Source: an uncultured Oscillospiraceae bacterium (lineage in GTDB: Bacteria > Bacillota > Clostridia > Oscillospirales > Oscillospiraceae). Taken from it: DNA of 64,000 nt. Made by a program: the position numbers and the translations under genes. This document shows positions 41,000-52,137 of the stretch, piece after piece. The notes below the pieces were generated by a model that worked only from the letters and a program-made list of their open reading frames with translations, searched no databases and had not been told where the DNA came from. The first letter of the stretch is position 1; every line of letters begins with the position of its first letter. The stretch covers positions 124,001 through 188,000 of the forward strand of contig CALWVV010000003.1 in assembly GCA_944385035.1 (NCBI GenBank), in the 5' to 3' direction.

Positions 41000-41010
41000 A
41001 ACAGTTGCGC

Positions 41011-41631
41011 TTACTTCAGCAGCTCAAAATCGGAAGCGGGGTGCTTGCACAGGGGGCAGATGAAGTCGGCAGGCAGCTCCTCCCCCTCATACACATAGCC
41101 GCAGACGGTACAAACCCAGCGCTTCTTGCTGCTCTCTGCGGCGGGAGCGGCGGGCTTGGGCTTGATGTGGCTCTGATAATAGGAATAGGTGGCACTGGGG
41201 GCCTGGGAGAGCACCCCGCCGTCCAGCACGTCGGCTACAAACAGGGTGTGGGTACCCAGGTCCATGGTGGAGACCACCTGGCAGGAGATCCAGGCGTTGG
41301 TGCCCTGAGTCACATAGACCACACCATTTCCGTCCCGTGCAATGTGCTCCTGAAAATCCGCCAGCTTATCCACATCCCGGCCGGACTGGAAGCCAAAGCG
41401 CTGGAACAGGTCGAACTTGGCCTCCTCCGACAGCACGGACAGGGTAAACTTCCCCGTCTCCAGCACCATGTCGTGGGTATAATTGGCCTTGTTGACGGCA
41501 ATGGCAATGCGGTTGGGCTCAGCGGTCACCTGGATGGCTGTGTTGGTGATGCAGCCGTTGTCCTTCTCTCCCCGGCGGGCGGACAGCACGAACAGCCCAT
41601 AGCTCAGCGTGTACATAACCTTCTGGTCCAT
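41011..41631 (-). CDS. Flavin reductase-rubredoxin fusion (high-molecular-weight rubredoxin)
   Basis: 206 residues from the ATG at 41631 (ACGGAGGA upstream). Residues 1-150 are an FMN-binding flavin-reductase-like domain (YTLSYGLFVLSARRGEKDNG, NRIAIAVNKANYTHDMVLE). The C-terminal about 45 residues are a rubredoxin domain with CTVCGYVYEG and CPLCKHP holding one iron. In anaerobes such proteins pass electrons from NAD(P)H to flavodiiron proteins for oxygen or NO removal. Divergent from asnB; no partner flavodiiron gene is adjacent. Confidence 0.92.
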   Translation of the reverse strand: MDQKVMYTLSYGLFVLSARRGEKDNGCITNTAIQVTAEPNRIAIAVNKANYTHDMVLETGKFTLSVLSEEAKFDLFQRFGFQSGRDVDKLADFQEHIARDGNGVVYVTQGTNAWISCQVVSTMDLGTHTLFVADVLDGGVLSQAPSATYSYYQSHIKPKPAAPAAESSKKRWVCTVCGYVYEGEELPADFICPLCKHPASDFELLK

Positions 41632-41726
41632 AGTCTTTCCTCCGTAAATTTGATGTGTAGGGATAGTTTTCCCAAAAAACGCCCAATTTTTTCGGTGTTT
41701 TCTCTGTTTCTTTCTGCTTTGTGAAA

Positions 41727-41755
41727 TTGACATCCCATGGTTTTCCGCTTATACT
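41727..41755 (+). promoter_or_regulatory. Promoter of asnB
   Basis: TTGACA (41727-41732), 17-bp spacer, TATACT (41750-41755), leader of about 35 nt. Confidence 0.88.
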
Positions 41756-41796
41756 ATATCATGAATTTTTGTGTTCAGCAACTGGAGGTTTCTCTT

Positions 41797-43653
41797 ATGT
41801 GCGGCATTACCGGTTTTGTTTCCCGCTCCGTTCCTGACCAGGGGGCCCTGAAGGCCATGGCGGACAAGATCCGCCACCGCGGTCCTGACGACGAGGGATT
41901 TTTTGTGGACGAGCATTGCGCCATCGCCCACCGCCGTCTTTCCATCATCGACCTTGCCAATGGTCACCAGCCCATGGTCAGCCAGGACGGAAATCTGGTC
42001 CTGGCTTACAACGGCGAGGTCTACAATTTTCAGCAGCTCCGGGAGGAGCTCATCGCCGCTGGGCGTACGTTCCTCACCAACTCCGACACCGAAGTCATCC
42101 TCCAGGGCTATGCGCAGTTTGGCCCGGAGTTTACCAAGCGCCTGCGGGGCATGTTTGCCTTTGTCATCTGGGACAAGGAGAAGCAGGAGCTCTACGGAGC
42201 CCGAGACCCCTTCGGCATCAAGCCCTTCTACTACGCCCAGATGGGGGACACCTTCTTCTTCGGCTCTGAGCTGAAGAGTTTCCTGCCCCATCCCGACTTC
42301 AAGAAGGAGCTGAACACCGAAGCGCTGAAGTTCTACCTCACCTTCCAGTACTCTGCCCTGGACGAGTCCTTCCTCAAAGGCGTGTTCCGCCTGCTCCCCG
42401 GCCACCAGCTTTTCTACCGGAATGGCACCGTGGAGATTTCCGCCTACCACACCTTCTCCTTCGAGCCGGAGAATGTGCCCCTGGAGAAGCGGGCTGAACA
42501 GATCCGCCAGGTGGTCACCGAGTCGGTGGACGCCCACCAGATCAGTGACGTGGAGGTGGGCGCCTTCCTGTCCGGCGGCATCGACTCCAGCGTCATCGCC
42601 TGCCTGTCCCGCCCGGACAAGACCTACTCCGTGGGCTTTGACCGGGAGGGCTTTGACGAGACGGGGGAGGCCAAAGCCCTGTGCAAGGAGCTGGGGCTCA
42701 AGAACATCTCCAAGTCCATTTCCGCCCAGGAATTTTTTGACATTCTGCCCACCATCCAGTACTACGCAGACGAGCCCAACGCCAACCTGTCCACCGTCCC
42801 CCTGTACTTTCTCTCCAAGCTGGCGGCCCAGGACGTAAAGGTGGTCCTCTCCGGCGAGGGCTCTGACGAGCTCTTCGGCGGCTATATCACTTACCACACC
42901 ACCAAGCCCTACCGGGCCTACCGCAAGCTCCCCATGCCCATCCGCAAGGCGGTGGCCGCCGGGGTGTCCAAGCTCCCCTATTTCCATGGCCAGGGCTTCC
43001 TCACTTCCGCTGCCCAGCGGGTGGAGGACACCTTCGTGGGCCAGGCCTTCATCTTTAATAATGAGGAGGCCCAGCGGGTGCTCAAGCCCAAGTACCGCAG
43101 CAACCGCACTTTCCGGGACATTACCGCCCCCTACTACGCCAAGGTGAAAAACCAGGATGACCTCATCAAGAAGCAGTACCTGGACCTCCACCTGTGGCAG
43201 CCCCTGGACATCCTCCGCAAGGCTGACCGGATGACCATGGCCAACTCCCTGGAACTGCGGGTGCCCTACCTGGACCGTGAAGTATGGAAGGTGGCACGGG
43301 CCATCCCCAGCGACCAGAAGATGCGGGGCAAGTCCACCACCAAGTACCCCCTCCGGGTGGCCGCCGAGCCCATGCTCCCCGACGAGTGGATACGCCGCCC
43401 CAAGGTGGGCTTCCCCGTCCCCTTCATCCAGTGGCTGCGGGAGGAGAAGTACTACAACTGGGCCAAGGACCTGCTGAGCCAGGACTATGTGTCTGAGTTC
43501 TTCGATCAGAAGTACCTGCTGGACCTGCTGGAGCAGCACTACACCGGCAAGGCCAAGACCCACCGCAAGCTCTACACGGTACTGTCCTTCCTCATCTGGT
43601 ATCAGGTGTACTTCCCCGAGCAGTGCGGCGTGGAGCCCTTCCAGCCCAACTGA
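41797..43653 (+). CDS. asnB: Glutamine-hydrolysing asparagine synthase
   Basis: 618 residues from the ATG at 41797 (CTGGAGG upstream), so that Cys2 becomes the N-terminal nucleophile (MCGITGFV). Class II glutaminase domain to about residue 200 (RGPDDEGFF, LAYNGEVYN, YGARDPFGIKPFYYA), then the synthetase domain with PP-loop LSGGIDSSVIA and GEGSDELFGGY. It converts aspartate, glutamine and ATP to asparagine. Some family members amidate cell-wall or secondary metabolites instead, but length and motifs fit AsnB. Single-gene transcript. Confidence 0.95.
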   Translation: MCGITGFVSRSVPDQGALKAMADKIRHRGPDDEGFFVDEHCAIAHRRLSIIDLANGHQPMVSQDGNLVLAYNGEVYNFQQLREELIAAGRTFLTNSDTEVILQGYAQFGPEFTKRLRGMFAFVIWDKEKQELYGARDPFGIKPFYYAQMGDTFFFGSELKSFLPHPDFKKELNTEALKFYLTFQYSALDESFLKGVFRLLPGHQLFYRNGTVEISAYHTFSFEPENVPLEKRAEQIRQVVTESVDAHQISDVEVGAFLSGGIDSSVIACLSRPDKTYSVGFDREGFDETGEAKALCKELGLKNISKSISAQEFFDILPTIQYYADEPNANLSTVPLYFLSKLAAQDVKVVLSGEGSDELFGGYITYHTTKPYRAYRKLPMPIRKAVAAGVSKLPYFHGQGFLTSAAQRVEDTFVGQAFIFNNEEAQRVLKPKYRSNRTFRDITAPYYAKVKNQDDLIKKQYLDLHLWQPLDILRKADRMTMANSLELRVPYLDREVWKVARAIPSDQKMRGKSTTKYPLRVAAEPMLPDEWIRRPKVGFPVPFIQWLREEKYYNWAKDLLSQDYVSEFFDQKYLLDLLEQHYTGKAKTHRKLYTVLSFLIWYQVYFPEQCGVEPFQPN

Positions 43654-43658
43654 TTTTT

Positions 43659-43694
43659 ACGGCCCTCTCCCAGCGGAGAGGGCCGTTCTTTTTT
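43659..43694 (+). terminator. Terminator of asnB
   Basis: CGGCCCTCTC-CCAGCG-GAGAGGGCCG followed by TTCTTTTTT. Confidence 0.92.
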
Positions 43695-43702
43695 CTCTTT
43701 GG

Positions 43703-43731
43703 TTGACATTGTAGACCTTTCATGTTATATT
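43703..43731 (+). promoter_or_regulatory. Promoter of the BlaI-M56 operon
   Basis: TTGACA (43703-43708), 17-bp spacer, TATATT (43726-43731). Confidence 0.85.
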
Positions 43732-43741
43732 AGGTCTACAA
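43709..43741. promoter_or_regulatory. Inverted-repeat operator over the BlaI promoter
   Basis: Perfect 10-bp arms TTGTAGACCT (43709-43718) and AGGTCTACAA (43732-43741) span the spacer and -10 box; a further TAGACCT half-site lies at 43744-43750. TGTA/TACA cores fit BlaI/MecI/CopY-family binding, hence autorepression. Confidence 0.75.
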
Positions 43742-43768
43742 GATAGACCTTTTGGGAGGTGAATTGGC

Positions 43769-44149
43769 ATGGAAGAGAAAGTGCTGACCAACAGTGAGTG
43801 GTATGTGATGGACTGCCTCTGGGCCCAGGCCCCCATGACCGTGATGGAGCTGGCGGCGGCCCTGGAACAGCGCATCGGTTGGGCCAAAAGCACCACCATC
43901 ACCACCCTCCACCGCATGGAGGAAAAGGGGCTCATTCGCTGTAAGATTGTGGGGCGCACCCGCCGGTACTTCCCTGTCCTGGAGCAGGACAAGGCCCGGC
44001 GGCAGGAGACCCGCTCCTTTCTGGAGCGGGTCTATCAGGGCAGCGTGGGTCTGATGGTGTCAGCCATGACCCAGGACCGGGCCCTGAGCCGGGAGGAAAT
44101 TGACGAGCTCTACGACATTCTTCGCCGGGCGGAAGAGGAGGGATCGTAA
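43769..44149 (+). CDS. BlaI/MecI/CopY family transcriptional repressor
   Basis: 126 residues behind GGGAGGTG. N-terminal winged helix (LTNSEWYVMDCLWAQAPMTV, GWAKSTTITTLHRMEEKGLI) and a C-terminal dimerisation helix pair. In BlaI proteins, cleavage in the C-domain by the BlaR1-type sensor protease releases DNA. It overlaps the M56 peptidase gene by one base (TAATG) and has a perfect inverted repeat over its own promoter, so it should repress both genes. CopY-type metal sensing is unlikely because the Cys motif is absent. Confidence 0.92.
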   Translation: MEEKVLTNSEWYVMDCLWAQAPMTVMELAAALEQRIGWAKSTTITTLHRMEEKGLIRCKIVGRTRRYFPVLEQDKARRQETRSFLERVYQGSVGLMVSAMTQDRALSREEIDELYDILRRAEEEGS

Positions 44150-45927
44150 TGGAGCTTCTGATTCGCTGGGCGCTGGGTTCCTCCCTGCTGATCCTGCTGG
44201 TGCTGGCCCTGCGCTTGCTGCTCCGGGATCGGCTGTCCGCCTGTGTTCGGTACGCCCTGTGGGCGGTGGTGCTGCTGCGGCTGCTCATCCCCGTTCAGGT
44301 CCCCATGCCCCAGGCTCCCTCCCCCGTTCTTTCCCAGCGGCTGAACGACTATGTGCAGCGTGAAGACCTATACGCCTTTCGGACGGGACCGGTGGACATT
44401 CCCCAGGAATTGGAGGAGTCTATGCTCCACTCTCTCCAGCCATGGGACGTGGTCTCCTCCTCCGTCAGCTACACCAGCATTCTGGGGATTCCCTATTATC
44501 CCGGCTGTAATGTCATCACCCCCCAGGAGCTCTTCCACTACGCCTTTTACCTCCCCCTGTCCCAGGCCCTGATGCTCCTCTACGTCCTGGGGGTGGGGGT
44601 GCTGGGGGCAGTGCTGCTCTGGTCCAACCGCCGTTTTTCCCGCACCCTTCGCCTGGACCAGAGGCTGGATGCCAACTGTCCGCTCCCGGTCTATGTGGTG
44701 CCCGGCCTCTCCTCCCCCTGTCTCTTTGGCCTTTGGCGGCCCAACATCTACCTTCCCCCGGAGGTAGGCCAGGATGAAACGGTCCTCCGCCACGCCCTGG
44801 CCCACGAGTACACCCACTTCCGCCACTGGGATCACATCTGGTCCGCCCTGTGCTGCCTGGTGCTGGTGCTGCACTGGTACAATCCCCTGGTCTGGGTGGC
44901 TGCCTACCTGTCCCGGCAGGACGGGGAGCTGGCCTGTGACGAGGGGGCCATCCGCCATTTGGGAGAGGACGAGCGCATCCCCTATGGCCGCACGCTTGTC
45001 TCCCTGGTCGCCCAGCGGGGTCCCCGCCCCCGTGACGTGCTCACCTGCTCCACCACCATGGCCCAGGGGAGCCGGGGCATCCGCCAGCGGGTCATCCGGC
45101 TGGTGAAGCGGCCCCACACCGTGAAAACCGCCCTGGCCATGGTCACATTGGTGTCCTTTGTGAAGCCGCCGGAGATCCACAGCTACCAAGCCTTTCTCCA
45201 GGCTCTGGACCACTCGGACAACATTCAGAATTTCCGGCAGCCCCTGCCTGTCTACCGCCCTGACCGGGTAGAGGAAATTCGTGCCCTGCTTGCCTCCGGC
45301 CAGGAGGCCTCCGATTCCCTCCAGCCCTCCCCGGACCACGCCGGGGCATGTCCCCTGTACTGGCTGACGGTGAAGGATTGGAAAGAGACGCCCTCCTTCT
45401 ACCTGTGTGACTGTGCTGGGGAGGACCGGCTGTGGGTCAGCACCGGGCCGGTGTCCTGGCAGTCCCTGGCCGTCTTTCCCCACGGCACGGCCCAGCGCCT
45501 GGCGGAGCTCACCGCTGTCCGCTTCCTCACCCTGGAGGACATCCAGCAGCAGCTGGGCCAGACGGACACCGTCTATCTGGCCGCCAGCCCCCTGTCCAGC
45601 GGCATCCCCAACGCCGCCCTCACCGACCCCCAGCTTCTGGAGGAACTGAGAGTCCTTTTCGCCCAGGGGGAACCCTCTTCCCGTGCCTATATCTATAACC
45701 ACGAAGTTCACCTCCCCACCTGGAGCGCCCGCCTCTCCCTTCTCCCACCCCAGCAGTGGGGGGAGGAGCCCTGGGACCAGCTGCTGTTTTTGGAAGAGGA
45801 GGACGGCTGTCATGTGCTCACCCTGATGCGGTGGAAGGACCAGTGGTACGACAGCATGGCCGTCCTGCCCTCCGGCGCCTCTCAGACCATTACCGACCTC
45901 ATTGCCCGCCAGGCCGCCCGAGGTTGA
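44149..45927 (+). CDS. M56 family metallopeptidase (BlaR1/MecR1-like) with unknown sensor domain
   Basis: 592 residues. N-terminal membrane helices (LGSSLLILLVLALRLLLRD, YALWAVVLLRLLIPVQ), further helices around 130-155, and the zinc peptidase motif HEYTHFRHWDH (about residue 222) with the downstream ELACDEGAIRHLGE. In BlaR1 the C-terminal part is a penicillin-binding sensor with SxxK; here I see no SxxK/SxN/KTG set, but a 270-residue acidic, beta-rich region (YWLTVKDWKETPSFYLCDC; HVLTLMRWKDQWYD). So it should sense something other than a beta-lactam and then cleave the BlaI-like repressor. Confidence 0.88.
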   Translation: MELLIRWALGSSLLILLVLALRLLLRDRLSACVRYALWAVVLLRLLIPVQVPMPQAPSPVLSQRLNDYVQREDLYAFRTGPVDIPQELEESMLHSLQPWDVVSSSVSYTSILGIPYYPGCNVITPQELFHYAFYLPLSQALMLLYVLGVGVLGAVLLWSNRRFSRTLRLDQRLDANCPLPVYVVPGLSSPCLFGLWRPNIYLPPEVGQDETVLRHALAHEYTHFRHWDHIWSALCCLVLVLHWYNPLVWVAAYLSRQDGELACDEGAIRHLGEDERIPYGRTLVSLVAQRGPRPRDVLTCSTTMAQGSRGIRQRVIRLVKRPHTVKTALAMVTLVSFVKPPEIHSYQAFLQALDHSDNIQNFRQPLPVYRPDRVEEIRALLASGQEASDSLQPSPDHAGACPLYWLTVKDWKETPSFYLCDCAGEDRLWVSTGPVSWQSLAVFPHGTAQRLAELTAVRFLTLEDIQQQLGQTDTVYLAASPLSSGIPNAALTDPQLLEELRVLFAQGEPSSRAYIYNHEVHLPTWSARLSLLPPQQWGEEPWDQLLFLEEEDGCHVLTLMRWKDQWYDSMAVLPSGASQTITDLIARQAARG

Positions 45928-46038
45928 GGGCAGGTCAAAGGGAACTTTCCCGGAAAACCACGGGCATAAGGATTGCCAAGGCGCCGCCCTTTGTGGTAAG
46001 ATACCCTTGCAATTTGCCTGAGAGGTGTATGAATTCCA

Positions 46039-46737
46039 ATGAGAATGAGAAAAAAGCCCAACCTGGTCCCCCGCATGGAGCGGTGTGCCCGGTATTTGAT
46101 TGCTGACCCGGCCCAGTACCGGGGCCACTGGCGGGACCTGAAGCCCGATGCCCGTGAGCTACGCCTGGAGATCGGCTGCGGCAAGGGCCGCTTTTCCGCG
46201 GAAACTGCCCAGCAGAACCCCGATGTGCTGTACATCGCCCTGGAGCGGGTACCCGATGCCATGGTCATTGCCATGGAGCGCTCTATGGAAAAGGGCCTGG
46301 ATAATATTTTCTTTATTGACGGCGATGCCGCTTTGCTCCGGGACTACTTTGCCCCGGACGAGGTAGATCTGCTGTACATCAACTTCTGTGACCCCTGGCC
46401 CGGTCTGAAGCATGCCCGCCGCCGCCTGACCCACCCCCAGTTTTTGGTCCTCTACCGGGGCATCCTCCGGGAAGGGGGACAGATCCACTTCAAGTCGGAC
46501 AACCACGACCTGTTTGAGTGGTCCCTGTTCCAGTTCCCCAAGGCGGGCTATGCCCTGTCGGAGGTCACCCGCGACCTCCACGGCAGCGGGATCTGCGGGG
46601 TCATGACCGACTATGAGGAGAAATTCCATCTCCTAGGCACCCACATCAACCGCTGTGTGGGCACCAAGGAAAAGATGGACTCGGAGCCGGAGTTTCACCC
46701 CATCGTAGGCCCCGACCCCACCCGCCAAGAAGCGTAA
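46039..46737 (+). CDS. trmB: tRNA (guanine-N7-)-methyltransferase
   Basis: 232 residues. Rossmann methyltransferase of the TrmB family: SAM site LEIGCGKGRFSAETA, second-strand acidic ALERVPDA, active-site region NFCDPWPGLKHARRRLTHP (the DPWP motif is invariant), and HFKSDNHDLFEWS. Methylates G46 in the tRNA variable loop. Not in an obvious operon with the M56 gene, 110 bp upstream. Confidence 0.95.
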   Translation: MRMRKKPNLVPRMERCARYLIADPAQYRGHWRDLKPDARELRLEIGCGKGRFSAETAQQNPDVLYIALERVPDAMVIAMERSMEKGLDNIFFIDGDAALLRDYFAPDEVDLLYINFCDPWPGLKHARRRLTHPQFLVLYRGILREGGQIHFKSDNHDLFEWSLFQFPKAGYALSEVTRDLHGSGICGVMTDYEEKFHLLGTHINRCVGTKEKMDSEPEFHPIVGPDPTRQEA

Positions 46738-46744
46738 CCATGAA

Positions 46745-46784
46745 CAAGCGCCCGAACCAAACTGGTTCGGGCGCTTGTTTTTTT
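46745..46784. terminator. Bidirectional terminator between trmB and the antiporter
   Basis: CAAGCGCCCGAACC (46745-46758) and GGTTCGGGCGCTTG (46764-46777), then seven T. Confidence 0.92.
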
Positions 46785-47973
46785 ATTCCTCTGTAATTCC
46801 CAGCCGCTCATCCCGCTGGTAGAGCACCTTCAGGAGAATGGGGGTCACAATGGCAGAAATCAGGATCAGCATAATGACACTGGTAAAGAACATAGAGTTC
46901 AAAAGCCCCAGGGCCAAACCCTTCTGGGCCACGATCAGGGCCACCTCGCCCCGGTTCATCATGCCAACGCCGATTTTCAGAGATTCGCTCCCGTTAAATC
47001 CGCACAGGCGGGCCATACCGCCGCAGCCCACGATTTTCGCCAGCAGTGCCACCACCACAAAGACCAGGGTGAAGAGCATGAGCTTGCTGTCCATATCTCC
47101 CACATCCGTACTCAGGCCGATGGAAGCAAAGAACAGCGGGCCAAAGATAATATAGGCGTTGATGTCCATCTTCCGCTCGATGTAAGGGGCATCGTGAAGA
47201 TTAGAGAGCACCAGACCGGCCAGATAAGCACCGGTAATATCGGCAATTCCAAAGTAGGCCTCCGCCACATAGGACATGGCCATACAGAAGGCCAGGGCCA
47301 GAATGGGCACCCGGCGGGTATGGGGATATTTGGCGTCCATCCACTTAAAGCAGCGAAAGATGATATATCCAACCACGGCCGAGAACACAAAAAATGCAAG
47401 CGTATTGACCCCTACCATCAAAATGGAGGTGTTGGGGTCCTTCAGGCCGCTGATGAGGGTCAGCACAATGATGCCCAGCACATCGTCAATGATGGCGGCG
47501 GACATGATGGTCGTGCCGACCTTTCCCTTTAAATGTCCCAGTTCCCGCAGGGCCTCCACCGTAATGGACACAGAGGTTGCCGTCAGAATACAGCCAATAA
47601 ACAGCGCCTCATAAAAGAGGTTTCGCTGGGTATCGGCCTGGCCATAGAACAGCAGAAAGAGCGCTGTTCCTGCCACCAGGGGAACGATCACACCGGAAGC
47701 AGCCACCGCCAGGGCCTTCGGGCCGCTGCGGATGATCTCTTTGGTGTCAGACTCCAAACCCGCTGTAAACATCAGCAGTACCACGCCGATTTCCGCCATC
47801 TGGCTCAGGAAGTCAGAGGGCTGCACAAAATTCAGCACACAGGGTCCGATCAGCAATCCGGCAATGATATTGCCTACCACGCTGGGCATATGCAGCTGCC
47901 TGGCTGCCAGCCCGCAAAACTTTGCCGCCACCAGAATGATGGCAATGTCACGAAAAATTACATACGTTTCCAT
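46783..47973 (-). CDS. Cation:proton antiporter (CPA2/KefB-type)
   Basis: 396 residues from the ATG at 47973 (TAGGAGGTG upstream). Twelve or so helices with the NhaA/CPA2 fold: LHMPSVVGNIIAGLLIGPCV, GVVLLMFTAGLESD, ADITGAYLAGLVLSNL, and MMNRGEVALIVAQKGLALG. It lacks the cytoplasmic TrkA-N domain of Kef systems. It probably exchanges Na+ or K+ for H+. Confidence 0.92.
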   Translation of the reverse strand: METYVIFRDIAIILVAAKFCGLAARQLHMPSVVGNIIAGLLIGPCVLNFVQPSDFLSQMAEIGVVLLMFTAGLESDTKEIIRSGPKALAVAASGVIVPLVAGTALFLLFYGQADTQRNLFYEALFIGCILTATSVSITVEALRELGHLKGKVGTTIMSAAIIDDVLGIIVLTLISGLKDPNTSILMVGVNTLAFFVFSAVVGYIIFRCFKWMDAKYPHTRRVPILALAFCMAMSYVAEAYFGIADITGAYLAGLVLSNLHDAPYIERKMDINAYIIFGPLFFASIGLSTDVGDMDSKLMLFTLVFVVVALLAKIVGCGGMARLCGFNGSESLKIGVGMMNRGEVALIVAQKGLALGLLNSMFFTSVIMLILISAIVTPILLKVLYQRDERLGITEE

Positions 47974-48201
47974 AAGAGCACCTCCTATCCGATCAGCGGC
48001 GAAACACCCGCTTCTCGGAACCGTTACAGAATAGAACTGCAGCGGAAAAAAATCAAGCTTCTTTTCGTTAACATTTCGTTTAGATTTTTTCGTTTTTAGA
48101 AAAGACCCAGTGAAGATTTGCTCAAACAAAGAGCAGCCGCCAAAAGGCGGCTGCTCTTGCCGTAGTTATTGGGGGATTTCTACTGTCTGGTTATCACCGT
48201 G

Positions 48202-49374
48202 TTATTTCTTCTTTTTCTTCTTTTCAAAAAAGCTTTTGATGCCGCCCTCTTCCGGCACCTTTTCTCCCATGGCCGCTCCAAAGGCGTTGAGGGCCTCTTT
48301 CTGCTCGGCATTCAGGGAGGTAGGCACCTGGACCCGCACGGTCACATACTGGTCGCCCCGGCCTCTTCCCCGCAGCTCCGGAATTCCCTTCCCACGCAGG
48401 CGGAAGGTAGTCCCAGGCTGGGTTCCGGCGGGCAGGGTCCACTTGACCTTGCCGTCGATGGTAGGGATCTCCAGCTCGGCTCCCATAGCCGCCTGATAGA
48501 AGGACACCGGGTGCTCATAGAGCACCGTGGTACCGTCCCGCTGGAACAGGCTGTGGGGTTTAATCCGGATGCCCACCAGCAGATCTCCGGAGGGGCCGCC
48601 GTTCACACCGGCGTTGCCCTGGCCCCGCAGGGAGACCGCCTGACCATCATCAATACCGGCGGGGATGGTCACAGAAACACGCTTTTTCTTGCGCACACTG
48701 CCCGCGCCGCCGCAGGCCTTACAGGGACTATGGATGATCTTGCCCGTACCCCGGCACTTGGGGCAGGTGGTGGTAGTGGAGAACGCAAAGCCGCCGCCGC
48801 CACGCTGTACCCGCACCGCGCCGGTGCCCCGGCAGTCGGGACAGGTCTCCGCGGTGGTGCCCGCCTCACAGCCGGAACCATGGCAGGCCTCACAGGTCTC
48901 CGTACGGTTCAGGTCGATCTCCTTGGTGCAGCCGAAGGCCGCCGCCTCAAAGGTGATGGTAATGTTGGCCCGCAGGCTCTCCCCCTTCTGGGGGCCGTTG
49001 CGCCGGGCAGAGCCGCCAAAGCCGCCGCCAAACCCGCCGAAGCCGCCAAAGCCGCCAAAGCCGCCGCCCAGAATATCCCCAAGGATGTCACCCAGGTCCC
49101 CAAAATCTCCGCTGAAGCCGCCGCCCCCGGCACCAAAGTTGGGGTCTACACCGGCGTGGCCAAACTGGTCATAGCGGGATTTCTTCTCCGGGTCCGAGAG
49201 AATGCCATAGGCCTCGTTGATCTCCTTAAAGCGTTCCTCCGCCTCTTTGTCTCCTGGATGCAGATCCGGGTGGTACTGCTTAGCAAGCTTGCGGTAAGCT
49301 TTTTTAATTTCTTCCTCCGAAGCCCCTTTGGAGACGCCCAGGACCTCGTAGTAATCTCGTTTCTGTTCTGGCAT
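48202..49374 (-). CDS. dnaJ: Chaperone DnaJ
   Basis: 390 residues from the ATG at 49374. J domain (about 5-68, with [11 protein letters not shown]), a long Gly/Phe linker with repeated GGFGGFGG, four zinc-binding repeats [24 protein letters not shown] and CKACGGAG, then the client-binding C-domains. The chain ends in a run of six lysines (FEKKKKKK), unusual for DnaJ. It stimulates DnaK ATPase. Last gene of the hrcA-grpE-dnaK-dnaJ operon. Confidence 0.96.
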   Translation of the reverse strand: MPEQKRDYYEVLGVSKGASEEEIKKAYRKLAKQYHPDLHPGDKEAEERFKEINEAYGILSDPEKKSRYDQFGHAGVDPNFGAGGGGFSGDFGDLGDILGDILGGGFGGFGGFGGFGGGFGGSARRNGPQKGESLRANITITFEAAAFGCTKEIDLNRTETCEACHGSGCEAGTTAETCPDCRGTGAVRVQRGGGGFAFSTTTTCPKCRGTGKIIHSPCKACGGAGSVRKKKRVSVTIPAGIDDGQAVSLRGQGNAGVNGGPSGDLLVGIRIKPHSLFQRDGTTVLYEHPVSFYQAAMGAELEIPTIDGKVKWTLPAGTQPGTTFRLRGKGIPELRGRGRGDQYVTVRVQVPTSLNAEQKEALNAFGAAMGEKVPEEGGIKSFFEKKKKKK

Positions 49375-49565
49375 ATGGTTCACCAACTTTACAAATTAGG
49401 AATGGGGCCTTCGAACCATGCTCTCATCTGTCCTTGCAGAAGCAATCCCGCTTCCCGGCACCGCCAGGAGGGACTTGGTTTCCCATCCCTAAATTTAACT
49501 TTCTTCGATTTAAAATAGACGCCACACAGGCGGGGCAGAGCCCCGCCTATGCGTATTTTGTTATC
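49375..49565 (-). other. dnaK-dnaJ spacer with hairpin
   Basis: 190 bp. AGGCGGGGC-AGA-GCCCCGCCT (49528-49548) lies just after dnaK; it could attenuate read-through into dnaJ or stabilise the dnaK message. No gene seen. Confidence 0.5.
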
Positions 49566-51425
<1,860 letters not shown>

Positions 51426-51519
51426 AATGTTTTCCTCCTAAATATATGAAAGATTGTTGTTAACGAATTTATATGGTCACGCTGCAGCGGCTGTAAAATG
51501 CACGCCTCCGCGCTTCGTA

Positions 51520-52092
51520 TCAGTTTGCTACCTTTACCATGGCGAACCGGATGACCTTTTCTCCCAGCTGGAAGCCGGCCTGAAATACCTCGGCCACCAC
51601 ATTCTCGCCCAGGGTCTCGTCCTCCACATGCATAACTGCGTTGTGGAGATTGGGGTCAAAATTCTCACCCAGCGCGGGAATCTCGGTAATGCCCAGCTTG
51701 GAGAAAATCTCCTTCAGCTGATTCATGGTCATCTCCACGCCCTTCTTATAGGCCTCATCGGCGGTGGGCTGCTTGAGTGCCCGCTCCAGATTGTCATAGA
51801 CCGGCAGGAACGCAATGGCGGTATCCGCCTTTGCCTCGTTCCACAGGGCCTCTTTCTCTTTGGCGGTGCGCTTGCGGTAGTTGTCATATTCAGCAGCCAG
51901 GCGGAGGAAGCGGTCCTCCTGGGCAGCCAGCTGTTTCTGAATGGGGTCCTCCTGGGCAGCCTGCGCTTCCTGCTGGGGCTGCTCGGTGGTCTCTGCCTGA
52001 GCGGCTTCGGCCTCAGCGGTCTCAGTCTGAACAGCTTCGGTCTCGGGCTGTTCCTGAGAGGGGATCTCGTTCTTTTTTTCCTTTTTACTCAC
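51520..52092 (-). CDS. grpE: Nucleotide exchange factor GrpE
   Basis: 190 residues starting at GTG 52092 behind AAGGAG. A long disordered Glu/Gln/Ala-rich head (about 60 residues), a coiled coil (AAQEDRFLRLAAEYDNYRKR) and the C-terminal beta wing (LGENFDPNLHNAVMHVEDE, AEVFQAGFQLGEKVIRFA). Releases ADP from DnaK. Heat-shock operon member. Confidence 0.96.
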   Translation of the reverse strand: MSKKEKKNEIPSQEQPETEAVQTETAEAEAAQAETTEQPQQEAQAAQEDPIQKQLAAQEDRFLRLAAEYDNYRKRTAKEKEALWNEAKADTAIAFLPVYDNLERALKQPTADEAYKKGVEMTMNQLKEIFSKLGITEIPALGENFDPNLHNAVMHVEDETLGENVVAEVFQAGFQLGEKVIRFAMVKVAN

Positions 52093-52137
52093 GATGCTGT
52101 GCTCCTTCGCTGTTCAATATTTTTTCCTCATGCTCAC

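Noticed and set aside
38073-41000. Treating both sigma/anti-sigma modules as one regulated system with an ECF promoter motif
   Set aside because: I could not find a common -35/-10 pair upstream of both modules, so autoregulation is not supported from this sequence.
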